Assembly (NCBI RefSeq): GCF_042664895.1
Contig: NZ_JBHTBQ010000039.1
Span: 1 to 64,000 of the forward strand
DNA length: 64,000 bases
Source: Iodobacter arcticus
GTDB taxonomy: Bacteria; Pseudomonadota; Gammaproteobacteria; Burkholderiales; Chitinibacteraceae
Direction of reading: 5' to 3'
Positions 8,773 through 16,745 of this stretch are shown here, piece by piece (the first letter of the stretch is position 1; the number at the start of each line of letters is the position of its first letter). Below the pieces are notes generated by a model. The model was not told the origin of the DNA and ran no database searches. It saw nothing but the letters and a program-made list of their open reading frames with translations. The position numbers and the translations under genes are program-made.

Positions 8773-8896
8773 AAATACATGATTTAAAAATTTCATCCGT
8801 AAAAAACACCCTGACAGAACCATAAGGCGGGTGTAACCCGCGTATTTTCATAGCCATGCACAGCTTGCATACACACTCATAAAAGGTCTTGCCAAA

Positions 8897-9928
8897 ATGG
8901 AACAGAATGTCTTTGCAACATCCCAGCTTGCTCAATTACTGATTCGTGTTGCGGGTGAGGAGAAAGCGCAGCAGCTCTTTGCCATGATTGAGGTTGACCC
9001 ACACTTGCTGGGCGCGTCAGATTCCCGTGTAAGCCGTGGCTTGCTTGCCCAAGCGATGAATATGATGTTGTTTGCACAAAATTTAGCCGCGGTGCCTGAA
9101 GGTGCTCGTTATGTGGCAGAAAAACTAGCTGCGGGCGAAAAAGTGCTGTTTGATCATGGCGCGCTGCGCACGGTTGATGCGCCCCGCACCGGTGCTTTGC
9201 CGCATGGCGAGCTGGCGTTTAAACGTATTCTGGAGCCACTTGGTTTTGCGGTAGCCAATGTCTATCCGCTTAAAAAAATAAAAATGACTGGCCGTGCTTA
9301 CTGTCATCTGGATTTACCCGAAGTGATTTCGCAATTTTTTGTTTCCGAGCTGCACGTTGAACAATTCTCAATGAATTTCCAAATTGCTGCCGAGCGCATC
9401 GTGCACAACTCGCGCGATCCGCTAAAGCCCGAGCATCTAAGCCTGCTGGCACAATTAAGCGAGCATCATTCGCTAAGTTTTGATGATGCCGTCACCCTCT
9501 TGCCAGCCTTGGTCGGCTGTTTTGATGTGCAGCATGAAGTGCCGCATTTAGTAGATTACGAAACACTGCTAGCAGAATCTGCCGAAATGGCGTGGATCAG
9601 CACCGAAGGCAATCGCTTTAACCACGCCACGGATCGTGTGCCGCATGTGATAGAGCTAGCCGATGAGCTACGCGCAAAAGGCTACCCGATTAAAGACAGC
9701 GTTGAGATTTCCGGCTCGGGCGCGGTGCGGCAAACCGCACTGAAAGCCGCCATGGTGCAGCGGATTTTCCTCGACGAAAAAAATCACCCCATCACCCGCA
9801 CCGTACCCGGCTCTTTCTACGAATTTATCAGCCGCGACAAACTCCCAAATAGCGAAGCGCTAGATTTACGCTTTGATGCATCGAATGCGCAGGGGATTTT
9901 TAAAATGACGGCAGCGGCTGTGGCTTAG
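8897..9928 (+). CDS. DUF1338 protein, likely 2-oxoadipate dioxygenase/decarboxylase (HglS type)
   Basis: A 343-residue member of the DUF1338 (VOC-like fold, metal-dependent) family. Members such as P. putida HglS convert 2-oxoadipate to D-2-hydroxyglutarate in lysine catabolism. The motif FDHGALRT (His87) is the conserved N-terminal metal-site segment and GSFYEFISRD the C-terminal one. The assignment is supported by context: a divergent LysR gene, and downstream a YdiJ-type dehydrogenase that would oxidise D-2-hydroxyglutarate. DUF1338 genes near ast genes may instead have a role in arginine breakdown, so the substrate is not certain. Confidence 0.78.
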   Translation: MEQNVFATSQLAQLLIRVAGEEKAQQLFAMIEVDPHLLGASDSRVSRGLLAQAMNMMLFAQNLAAVPEGARYVAEKLAAGEKVLFDHGALRTVDAPRTGALPHGELAFKRILEPLGFAVANVYPLKKIKMTGRAYCHLDLPEVISQFFVSELHVEQFSMNFQIAAERIVHNSRDPLKPEHLSLLAQLSEHHSLSFDDAVTLLPALVGCFDVQHEVPHLVDYETLLAESAEMAWISTEGNRFNHATDRVPHVIELADELRAKGYPIKDSVEISGSGAVRQTALKAAMVQRIFLDEKNHPITRTVPGSFYEFISRDKLPNSEALDLRFDASNAQGIFKMTAAAVA

Positions 9929-9936
9929 ATTGAGTA

Positions 9937-10051
9937 AACCCAAACCTTAAACCACGGAGTTAAGGAAAACACGGAGTTTCACGGAGAAAACCAAATAAAT
10001 AAAAGAATTCTCCGTGCTTCTCTGTGTTCTTCGTGGTTCAAGATGTGGGTT
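9937..10051. repeat. Family B inverted repeat pair
   Basis: The left arm TTAAACCACGGAGTTAAGG...ACACGGAG (9944-9987) pairs with the right arm TCTCCGTGCTTC...TTCGTGGTTCAAGA (10009-10043). Same family as 5880-6100, 25456-25732 and 63418-63536. Confidence 0.8.
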
Positions 10052-10060
10052 CTTAGTCTC

Positions 10061-10210
10061 TTAGGGTGGGCACGGTTTTGTGCCCACGCGTCAATGTTGC
10101 GATGTGGCATTGCACGGTGCGTAACGCCTCTGGCGTTTTGCACCCTATAAACCCAAATATCGACGCAGTTCGATTTTATAGGGTGTGCAAACGCTTTTCT
10201 TGCGCACCAT
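10061..10210. repeat. Family F and family D inverted repeats
   Basis: TAGGGTGGGCACGG...TGTGCCCACGCGTC (10062-10092) is a second copy of the unit at 3569-3602. It is followed by a TGCACCCTATAA ... TTATAGGGTGTGCA inverted pair (about 10139-10189), the family D element also found at 14637-14712 and 45363-45436. With the family B pair this accounts for nearly all of the 442-bp spacer before ydiJ. Confidence 0.8.
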
Positions 10211-10370
10211 TTTTTGCATGCTGCGCCATTGCACCATATTCAACGACCATGCGGCGTAATGCAGCCAAGCAAAAAACGCTTGGCTTTATTAGCGCCCTAC
10301 GATAAAACTATACTTGTAAGCTATGGGCAAGCGCCTTAGCCACCCAACACCCTCTCACCAGCCAAGCTCT

Positions 10371-13316
10371 ATGATCCCTCGCCTCTCTAAAACACCAGCA
10401 CCACAGTCCCTCTATCTCGATTTTATCGCTGAGCTACGCTTGCGTGGTTTTGCGGGGGAGATCAGCAGCACGCTGGCGGATCGCACCGTTTTGGCGACGG
10501 ATAATTCGATTTATCAGTTGTTGCCGCAAGCGGCGGTGTTTCCCAAGCATAACGATGATGTGATCCGCGTGGTGAAGCTAGCCAGCGAGGCGCGTTTTTG
10601 CAGCATCAAGCTTTACCCGCGCGGCGGCGGCACCGGGACCAATGGGCAGTCTTTGGGGGATGGCTTAGTTGTCGATCTCTCTAAAAATATGAATGCCATT
10701 TTGGAGATTAACGCCGAGCAGCGCTGGGCCAGAGTGCAGACTGGCGTGGTGAAAGATCAGCTCAACAAGGAGCTAGCCCAACACGGGCTGTTTTTTGCGC
10801 CCGAGTTATCCACGTCGAATCGAGCCACCATCGGCGGGATGATTAATACCGATGCCAGCGGGCAAGGCTCCTGCCTTTACGGCAAAACGCGCGATCATGT
10901 GCTGGAGCTGGATACCGTCTTACTGGATGGCACGCTTTGGCATTCGCAGCCTTTAAGCAGCGACGGGCTAGCAGCAGTCTGTGAGCAAGACGATCTGATT
11001 GCGCATGTGCACGGCCTGATCGCCCAAATCCATAAAGACCATAGCCAGCAAATTACGGCCACGTTTCCTAAGCTCAACCGCTGCCTGACCGGTTACGATT
11101 TGGCGCATATTTATAACGATAAAGGCCAGTTTGATCTGAACGCGATTTTATGCGGCTCGGAAGGCACGCTAGGGCTGATTGTTGAAGCCAAACTGAATGT
11201 GCTGCCGCTGCCTAAATACAGCGCGCTGATTAATATCCGCTATGCCAGCTTTGATGCAGCATTGCGCGATGCACCGCATTTAATGGCGCTGGGTGCGGCA
11301 TCCATCGAAACGGTTGATTTCACCATTTTGCAGCTCGCCAAAGGCGATTTAATCTGGCACGGCATTCGTGAGTTTTTCCCCGAAGACGCAACGCCCACGC
11401 TGGGGATTAATTTACTGGAAGTCTTGAGCGAAACAGAAAGCCATCTCGCCGCGCAAATCGCCCATATCGAGCAGGGCTTGCAAGGCGAAGCGCGGCTTGG
11501 CTTTACCGTGGCGCGCGGCGATGCGGCGGTAAAGCGCATCTGGGGCATGCGTAAAAAATCAGTAGGTCTACTAGCGAATAGGGCCGGAAACGCCAAGCCG
11601 ATTCCCTTTGTAGAAGACACCGCCGTACCGCCAGAAAATCTGGCCGATTACATCCACGATTTCAGGGCGCTACTCGATCAGCACGGCTTGTTTTATGGCA
11701 TGTTTGGCCATGTGGACGCGGGAGTTTTGCATGTGCGGCCAGCAATTGATATGAAAGAACCGAACGCCCTTGCCATGTTGCGAGAGATCAGCGATGGCGT
11801 GGCGGCGCTCACACAAAAATATCATGGAGTACTCTGGGGCGAACATGGCAAGGGGCTGCGCAGCGAATATGCACCGGCTTTTTTTGGCAAGCTCTACCCC
11901 TGTTTGCAGCAGATTAAGCAGGTGTTTGATCCGCATAATCAGCTCAACCCCGGAAAAATCGCCAGCCCCGATGCGCTAATCAAAATTGACGAGCCACCAA
12001 CGCGCGGCCAGTTTGACCGGCAAATCCCGATACATATCCGCAAAGATTACGATGGCGCGCTGCATTGCAATGGCAACGGCACGTGCTACAACTTCGACCC
12101 TGACGACGCGATGTGCCCATCGTGGAAAGCCACAAGAGAGCGCCGCCATTCACCCAAAGGCCGCGCCTCTTTAATGCGCGAATGGCTGCGGCAATTGGCG
12201 GAGCAAGGCGTTGACCCAACGTCAACGAAACCCGCCAATCTATTACGCCGCGCCGTTAATAGTCTGAACAAGCAAGGGGACTTTTCGAGCGAGGTGATGG
12301 AAGCCATGAACGGCTGCTTGGCATGTAAATCTTGCGCGGGGCAATGCCCGGTGAAGGTGGATATTCCTGATTTACGCTCTAAATTTATGTCGCTCTACTA
12401 CGGTCGCTATCTGCGCCCCGCCAAAGATTATCTGGTCGCTAGCTTAGAAGCCACGCTGCCCGCGATGGCCAAAATGCCCAAGCTCTACAACGCGGCGATT
12501 AGCAATCCGCTGGCCCGCAATATCATGCAGCGGCTTAATCTAATCGAAAGCCCGCTGCTCACCGGCGTCAATCTGCAAGCCACTTTGCTGCAACGTGGCT
12601 TTGCAATGGCTGACGGCCAGCCCCATGCCAACGCAGTGATTATTGTGCAGGATGCTTTCACCAGTTATTTTGAAACGCAGCTGGTGCTGGATGTATTCGA
12701 GCTACTTAAAAAACTCGGCTTCACCCCGCTGCTTGCCCCATTTAAACCCAATGGCAAACCGCTGCATGTGCATGGATTTTTAGATCGCTTTAAGCAAGCG
12801 GCGACAGATAACAGCACCATGCTGCAAAAACTCGCCCAAAACGGCGTGCCTCTGGTGGGGATCGACCCTTCGATGACGCTGGCTTACCGCAGCGAATACG
12901 CCAAAACGCTGGCAAACCCGCCTAAAGTGGCGCTGCTGCAAGAATGGCTGGCAGAACAATTTGCCAAGCAAGCGCCCGCTCTAAAGCTAAAAACCTCAGC
13001 CTTTACGCTGATCCCGCATTGCAGCGAAAAAACCAATATCGCCAGCGCATTTAGCGATTGGGATAAGGTATTTACGGCACTGGGCGTCACGCTCACTACT
13101 CGGGCAGCAGGCTGTTGCGGCATGGCCGGCACATTTGGCCACGAGGCGGATCACAGAGCGCAATCAAAGCAAATTTACGCGCAAAGCTGGGCTAAAATCG
13201 TGGCAGAGCAAGGGGAAAACCTGCTGGCTACCGGCTACTCCTGCCGCTGTCAGGTTAAACTGATAGACAAAACCACCCTCCGCCACCCGGTGCAGGCTTT
13301 GCTGGCTTGCTTTTAA
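10371..13316 (+). CDS. ydiJ: D-2-hydroxyglutarate dehydrogenase, YdiJ type (FAD and Fe-S)
   Basis: A 981-residue fusion flavoprotein. Order: FAD-binding PCMH domain (about 40-250; RGGGTGTNGQSL and STSNRATIGGMINTDASGQGS), FAD-linked oxidase C-terminal domain to ~510 (FGHVDAGVLHVRP, LNPGKI), a ferredoxin-like cluster motif NGCLACKSCAGQCPVKVDIP (~645), and a cysteine-rich CCG-type domain near the end (AAGCCGMAGTFGHE). E. coli YdiJ has the same layout and length (1018 aa) and oxidises D-2-hydroxyglutarate to 2-oxoglutarate. Start 10371 (MIPRLSKTPAPQ) aligns with MIPQISQAPG of YdiJ; the longer frame from 10323 adds 16 unmatched residues. Probable partner of the 8897 enzyme. Confidence 0.9.
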   Translation: MIPRLSKTPAPQSLYLDFIAELRLRGFAGEISSTLADRTVLATDNSIYQLLPQAAVFPKHNDDVIRVVKLASEARFCSIKLYPRGGGTGTNGQSLGDGLVVDLSKNMNAILEINAEQRWARVQTGVVKDQLNKELAQHGLFFAPELSTSNRATIGGMINTDASGQGSCLYGKTRDHVLELDTVLLDGTLWHSQPLSSDGLAAVCEQDDLIAHVHGLIAQIHKDHSQQITATFPKLNRCLTGYDLAHIYNDKGQFDLNAILCGSEGTLGLIVEAKLNVLPLPKYSALINIRYASFDAALRDAPHLMALGAASIETVDFTILQLAKGDLIWHGIREFFPEDATPTLGINLLEVLSETESHLAAQIAHIEQGLQGEARLGFTVARGDAAVKRIWGMRKKSVGLLANRAGNAKPIPFVEDTAVPPENLADYIHDFRALLDQHGLFYGMFGHVDAGVLHVRPAIDMKEPNALAMLREISDGVAALTQKYHGVLWGEHGKGLRSEYAPAFFGKLYPCLQQIKQVFDPHNQLNPGKIASPDALIKIDEPPTRGQFDRQIPIHIRKDYDGALHCNGNGTCYNFDPDDAMCPSWKATRERRHSPKGRASLMREWLRQLAEQGVDPTSTKPANLLRRAVNSLNKQGDFSSEVMEAMNGCLACKSCAGQCPVKVDIPDLRSKFMSLYYGRYLRPAKDYLVASLEATLPAMAKMPKLYNAAISNPLARNIMQRLNLIESPLLTGVNLQATLLQRGFAMADGQPHANAVIIVQDAFTSYFETQLVLDVFELLKKLGFTPLLAPFKPNGKPLHVHGFLDRFKQAATDNSTMLQKLAQNGVPLVGIDPSMTLAYRSEYAKTLANPPKVALLQEWLAEQFAKQAPALKLKTSAFTLIPHCSEKTNIASAFSDWDKVFTALGVTLTTRAAGCCGMAGTFGHEADHRAQSKQIYAQSWAKIVAEQGENLLATGYSCRCQVKLIDKTTLRHPVQALLACF

Positions 13317-13335
13317 ATATTTTAATAAAGATCAA

Positions 13336-13462
13336 AAAGATCTGTAGACACAGAGAACGGAGAGAACACAAAGCACACTGAGAAAACCTTAAGAAAATAG
13401 CCCCGGTATGTTTTTTCTCTGTGTTCTGCTTTTTAACTCTGTGTTCTCTGTGTCTACAGAGC
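13336..13462. repeat. Family A inverted repeat pair
   Basis: GATCTGTAGACACAGAGAAC (13340-13359) with GAGAACACAAAGCACACTGAG after it, mirrored by CTCTGTGTTCTGC...GTGTTCTCTGTGTCTACAGA (13417-13460). The arms are ~30 bp apart, so the transcript could fold into one long hairpin just before astE. Confidence 0.85.
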
Positions 13463-13494
13463 TTGCCTTTATTGCTCATTACCAGGACCCCGCT

Positions 13495-14490
13495 ATGCCA
13501 CACACTCATCCTGTTCTTGCTGATTTCCTGAGTTTTACCTTACAAAACCATCCCATCGATATCGTCAAAGGCACGTTGGAAAGTGGGGTGCATTGGCATT
13601 ATCTGGGCGAGGGCTTGCTGGAATTTGTGCCGCATCACGGCAGTGATCAGAGCTTGGTTTTGTCGGCGGGAATACACGGCAATGAGACTGCGCCGATTGA
13701 GCTGCTTAATGCCTTGGTTAAAGATTTGGCAAGTGGGCAACTGGCGCTAGGCGTGCGGCTGTTGGTTTTGCTGGGTAATGTCGCAGCGATGCGGGGTAGT
13801 GATCGCTATCTAGATGACGATCTCAACCGCTTATTTGATCACCGCCACACCCGCCTGCCGGAAAGCCGTGATGCGCAGCGTGCAGCGCAAATTGAAGCCG
13901 CGATGGCGCAGTTTTTTGCAGGAGCAAGTGGTGCGCGCTATCACCTTGATCTACACACCGCCATTCGCCCTTCCAGCTTTGCCCGCTTTGGCCTGCTGCC
14001 TTACCAAACCCGGCCTTATGACGCGCATTTGCTTAAATGGCTTGAGTGCTGTGATTTAGGTGCGCTGCTGATTAACCATGCCCCGGCAGGCACGTTTGCT
14101 TACCACTCCAGCCAGCACCACGGCGCGCAATCAGTGACGCTAGAGCTGGGCAAAGTGCAGCCCTTTGGGCAAAACCAGCTTGATAACTTTGCAGGCATCA
14201 ATGCACTGATGCAAAGCATGGTCTCCGCCACCGAGCCAAGCTGGCCCGCCCAGCCCTATCAAGTATTTAAAGTGGTTGGCCAGCTAGAAAAACACAGCGA
14301 AGCCTTTAAGCTGCACCTACCGGATGATGTCGCCAACTTCACCGCCTGCCCACAAGGCACACTGATTGCATCTGACACCGGCTACGAATACAAAGTAAGC
14401 CACCTTGAAGAACGAGTCGTCTTCCCCAACCCCAAAGTAAAACCCGGCGTGCGGGCGGGATTGATGGTGGTGGAAGTGAAGGATTTTTGA
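13495..14490 (+). CDS. astE: Succinylglutamate desuccinylase
   Basis: A zinc carboxypeptidase-like enzyme of 331 residues that releases succinate and glutamate, the last AST step. Motifs: SAGIHGNETAPIELL (zinc-binding H-x-x-E), LDDDLNRLF, YHLDLHTAI (third zinc ligand) and SVTLELGKVQPFG with the catalytic glutamate. ATG 13495 has AGGA at 13484-13487. It is separated from astD by the LysR/DUF1338/ydiJ insert, and astB, usually adjacent, is not found in the window. Confidence 0.93.
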   Translation: MPHTHPVLADFLSFTLQNHPIDIVKGTLESGVHWHYLGEGLLEFVPHHGSDQSLVLSAGIHGNETAPIELLNALVKDLASGQLALGVRLLVLLGNVAAMRGSDRYLDDDLNRLFDHRHTRLPESRDAQRAAQIEAAMAQFFAGASGARYHLDLHTAIRPSSFARFGLLPYQTRPYDAHLLKWLECCDLGALLINHAPAGTFAYHSSQHHGAQSVTLELGKVQPFGQNQLDNFAGINALMQSMVSATEPSWPAQPYQVFKVVGQLEKHSEAFKLHLPDDVANFTACPQGTLIASDTGYEYKVSHLEERVVFPNPKVKPGVRAGLMVVEVKDF

Positions 14491-14509
14491 AACATCCTTG
14501 AAACAGGGG

Positions 14510-14858
14510 AAAAACCTAAGGTCTGTAGACACAGAGTTTAAAAGCAGAACACTGAGAAAAACACCTAGAGTGTGTATACGTTTTTTCCCTAGGATAGGCA
14601 TTAAGTTAAGTTTTCCTCATGGAGTAAATCGGCTTTTCATAGGGTGTACAACGACGTAGTCGTTGCGCACCAAAAAACGGTGCACAAGAAAAACGACTCG
14701 CACACCCTATGAAAATCAACTTTTTTACTATGTTTTTATCTTAACTTTATGCAAATAGAACAAGTATTTTTTCCCATACAACATTGCTAAATAGGGCAAT
14801 AACTTTGCTTTTCTCTGTGTGCTGTTTTCCCCTCCGTGTTCTCTGTGTCTACAGATCT
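14510..14858. repeat. Family A inverted repeat pair enclosing a family D element
   Basis: The left arm GTCTGTAGACACAGAG (14521-14536) and the right arm GTTCTCTGTGTCTACAGATC (14838-14857) are ~300 bp apart. Between them is TAGGGTGTACAACGACGTAG ... CGACTCGCACACCCTA (14637-14712, family D). No gene is seen in this 429-bp spacer. Confidence 0.8.
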
Positions 14859-14919
14859 TCGCTTTAAAAACATCGCTTTTCGCTTACAATGCTCCCCTGT
14901 ATTAAATAAAGGTTTACCT

Positions 14920-15315
14920 GTGTTTCCCATCAATACCGACATCCCGGACTATGGCGTTGATACGCATACGATTGAAAACTGGCAGTGGTTTCAGGCCGTT
15001 GGCCATTTGGTAGCAAGCGAGCTGGCGGCAAAACCGCGCGGTACGGTGGCGGTGTTGGCGGAGGAAGAGCGCGCTTACTGGCTGGCGTTGATTGAAGAGC
15101 AATACTATCTGGCCACCGCACCGATTATTGAAGGGGAGATTTACCTAGCCGCTGCAGCGCTGGCGCGAGATTTAGTGGGTGTCTGTGGCGATGAGCTGGC
15201 CTATATGCGCGGCGGATTGGCGAGCTGGCTGCTCAACCAGACCACGCTACAAGTTGAAGCGCGGCAGTTGCAATGCTGGCAAACGCTGCCCACTTATGCG
15301 GGATGGGATGATTAA
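14920..15315 (+). CDS. Hypothetical protein
   Basis: A predicted 131-residue acidic protein that I do not recognise. It starts most plausibly at GTG 14920 (VFPINTDIPDYGVDTHTIENW), because the longer frame back to 14836 runs through a repeat arm. There is no signal peptide or membrane segment; the middle is alanine/leucine-rich helix (GTVAVLAEEERAYWLALIEEQYYLATAPIIEGEIYLAAAALARDLVG), and tryptophans are frequent. It is 60 bp upstream of the UbiH-like gene in the same direction and could be cotranscribed. Function unknown. Confidence 0.6.
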   Translation: MFPINTDIPDYGVDTHTIENWQWFQAVGHLVASELAAKPRGTVAVLAEEERAYWLALIEEQYYLATAPIIEGEIYLAAAALARDLVGVCGDELAYMRGGLASWLLNQTTLQVEARQLQCWQTLPTYAGWDD

Positions 15316-15375
15316 TAAAATCCAATCCTGCAACTTAAACATGTCATCCAATCCCCCCATTTTATTCAGGTCGAT

Positions 15376-16545
15376 ATGCTCTTAAAAAAACTCCCCTTCC
15401 ATGTAGACGTGCTGATTATTGGCGGTGGCCCGATTGGCGCGTTGGTGGTGCAAAGACTGGCTGCGGCTGGCGTTGATGCCCTGCTTGTTGATGCAAAACC
15501 AAAGATTGAAGCCGATCCACGTGCGCTGGCCTTATCCTGGGCAAGCTTTGAAGCACTGGATAGAGTGGGATTATGGGGAGAAGAACTGACGGCCACGGCC
15601 ATCACCCAAGTGCATATCTCGCAGCAAGGCACAATAGGCCGCACCGAGCTGTTAGCCAGCGAGCTGAGCCTGCCTGCTTTGGGCTTTGTGGTGGATTTTG
15701 ACAAACTGGCCCGCCGCGCTTTTAGCACGCTCAGCGAAAGCCCAGCCAAAGTAGCGCTGGGCTATCGCGTCAGCCAAATCACACGACTGGCCCGCTTTGC
15801 CCAGATTAAAATCGATGGCCCCAATGGAGAGGAGCAGCTCACTGCCCGCCTTGTGGTGCTTGCCGATGGTGGCCAGCTGATTAGCCAGCTGGACGATATT
15901 ATCCAGACCATCAAGCCTTACCAGCAGCACGCCATTCTCGCCAAACTCACGCCCACCGAGCCGCATGGCGGTATGGCGTACGAGCGCTTTGCTGACGACG
16001 CCACCTTGGCGCTCTTACCCAATGGCAAAGATTTCACCCTCGTCTGGCCGCAATCTCCCGAGCTTGCCAAGGCGCGCTTAGCCATGAGCGAAGATGATTT
16101 TATTCGCGAAGTCAGTAAGCGTTTTTCTGGCCGCATCGCAGGCTTTAGCAGCGTGGCATCTCGCGCCAGCTGGCCGCTGGCTTTAAAAACGCTCAATTCC
16201 GTCGTCGGCCGCCGCGTGGTCTTGATCGGCAATGCCGCACAAACACTGCACCCCGTGGCAGGCCAAGGCCTGAATCTCGGCCTGCGCGATGCCACCACGC
16301 TCGCCGAGCTGATTATCGCAAGCCGCCAAGATGAAATCGGCGAGCCGGAACAACTCGCCCGCTACGCTCGCCTCAGAAAAAAAGACGCGGGTCTTGTTAC
16401 CCACTTTACCGACGGCCTCATCACCTACTTCGACCACCCCGGCCCCTTACTCAAACACGGCCGCAGCCTAGGCCTCATCGCCATGGACCAAATGGGCTGG
16501 CTAAGAAAAGGCTTTGCAGAGCGGATGGTGTTTGGGGCGAGATAA
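15376..16545 (+). CDS. ubiH: UbiH/UbiF/VisC-family FAD-dependent hydroxylase (probable ubiquinone biosynthesis)
   Basis: A 389-residue class-A flavin monooxygenase. N-terminal Rossmann motif VLIIGGGPIGALVVQRLAAAG; DPRALALSWAS corresponds to the D-x-R-x-x-A-L signature of the UbiH group; VVLADGG is the second FAD/NADPH motif; LIGNAAQTLHPVAGQGLNLGLRD is the GD-type FAD ribose motif (here G-N). UbiH hydroxylates a polyprenyl-phenol ring position in aerobic ubiquinone synthesis. UbiF and VisC/UbiI paralogues are hard to tell apart from sequence alone, so the exact position modified is unsure. Confidence 0.85.
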   Translation: MLLKKLPFHVDVLIIGGGPIGALVVQRLAAAGVDALLVDAKPKIEADPRALALSWASFEALDRVGLWGEELTATAITQVHISQQGTIGRTELLASELSLPALGFVVDFDKLARRAFSTLSESPAKVALGYRVSQITRLARFAQIKIDGPNGEEQLTARLVVLADGGQLISQLDDIIQTIKPYQQHAILAKLTPTEPHGGMAYERFADDATLALLPNGKDFTLVWPQSPELAKARLAMSEDDFIREVSKRFSGRIAGFSSVASRASWPLALKTLNSVVGRRVVLIGNAAQTLHPVAGQGLNLGLRDATTLAELIIASRQDEIGEPEQLARYARLRKKDAGLVTHFTDGLITYFDHPGPLLKHGRSLGLIAMDQMGWLRKGFAERMVFGAR

Positions 16546-16602
16546 TGCTCTTGTAGAGCATGATGTAGGACTTTGCTCGCATTCACGTCCCTGATTTAAA
16601 CT

Positions 16603-16627
16603 GTAGGGCGGGTTTCACCCGCCCTAC
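16603..16627. repeat. Family C repeat, minimal palindrome
   Basis: GTAGGGCGGG TTT CACCCGCCCTAC: the two arms of the family C repeat joined without the usual centre, giving a near-perfect 25-bp palindrome between ubiH and the ABC exporter gene. Confidence 0.85.
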
Positions 16628-16745
16628 AAGTGCAAACTGTTTTCCGACTGCATTCCCGTAAACTCATCCTCCCCACCTAAAAACTTTCTCCCCCTCTCTG
16701 TAATATTCATTTAGCATTGTCCTTTTATTTCTCCAAGCTGATGCC

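Noticed and set aside
10323..10370. Upstream start for ydiJ at 10323
   Set aside because: The extra 16 residues have no match in the family, whereas MIPRLSKTP at 10371 aligns with the known N-terminus.
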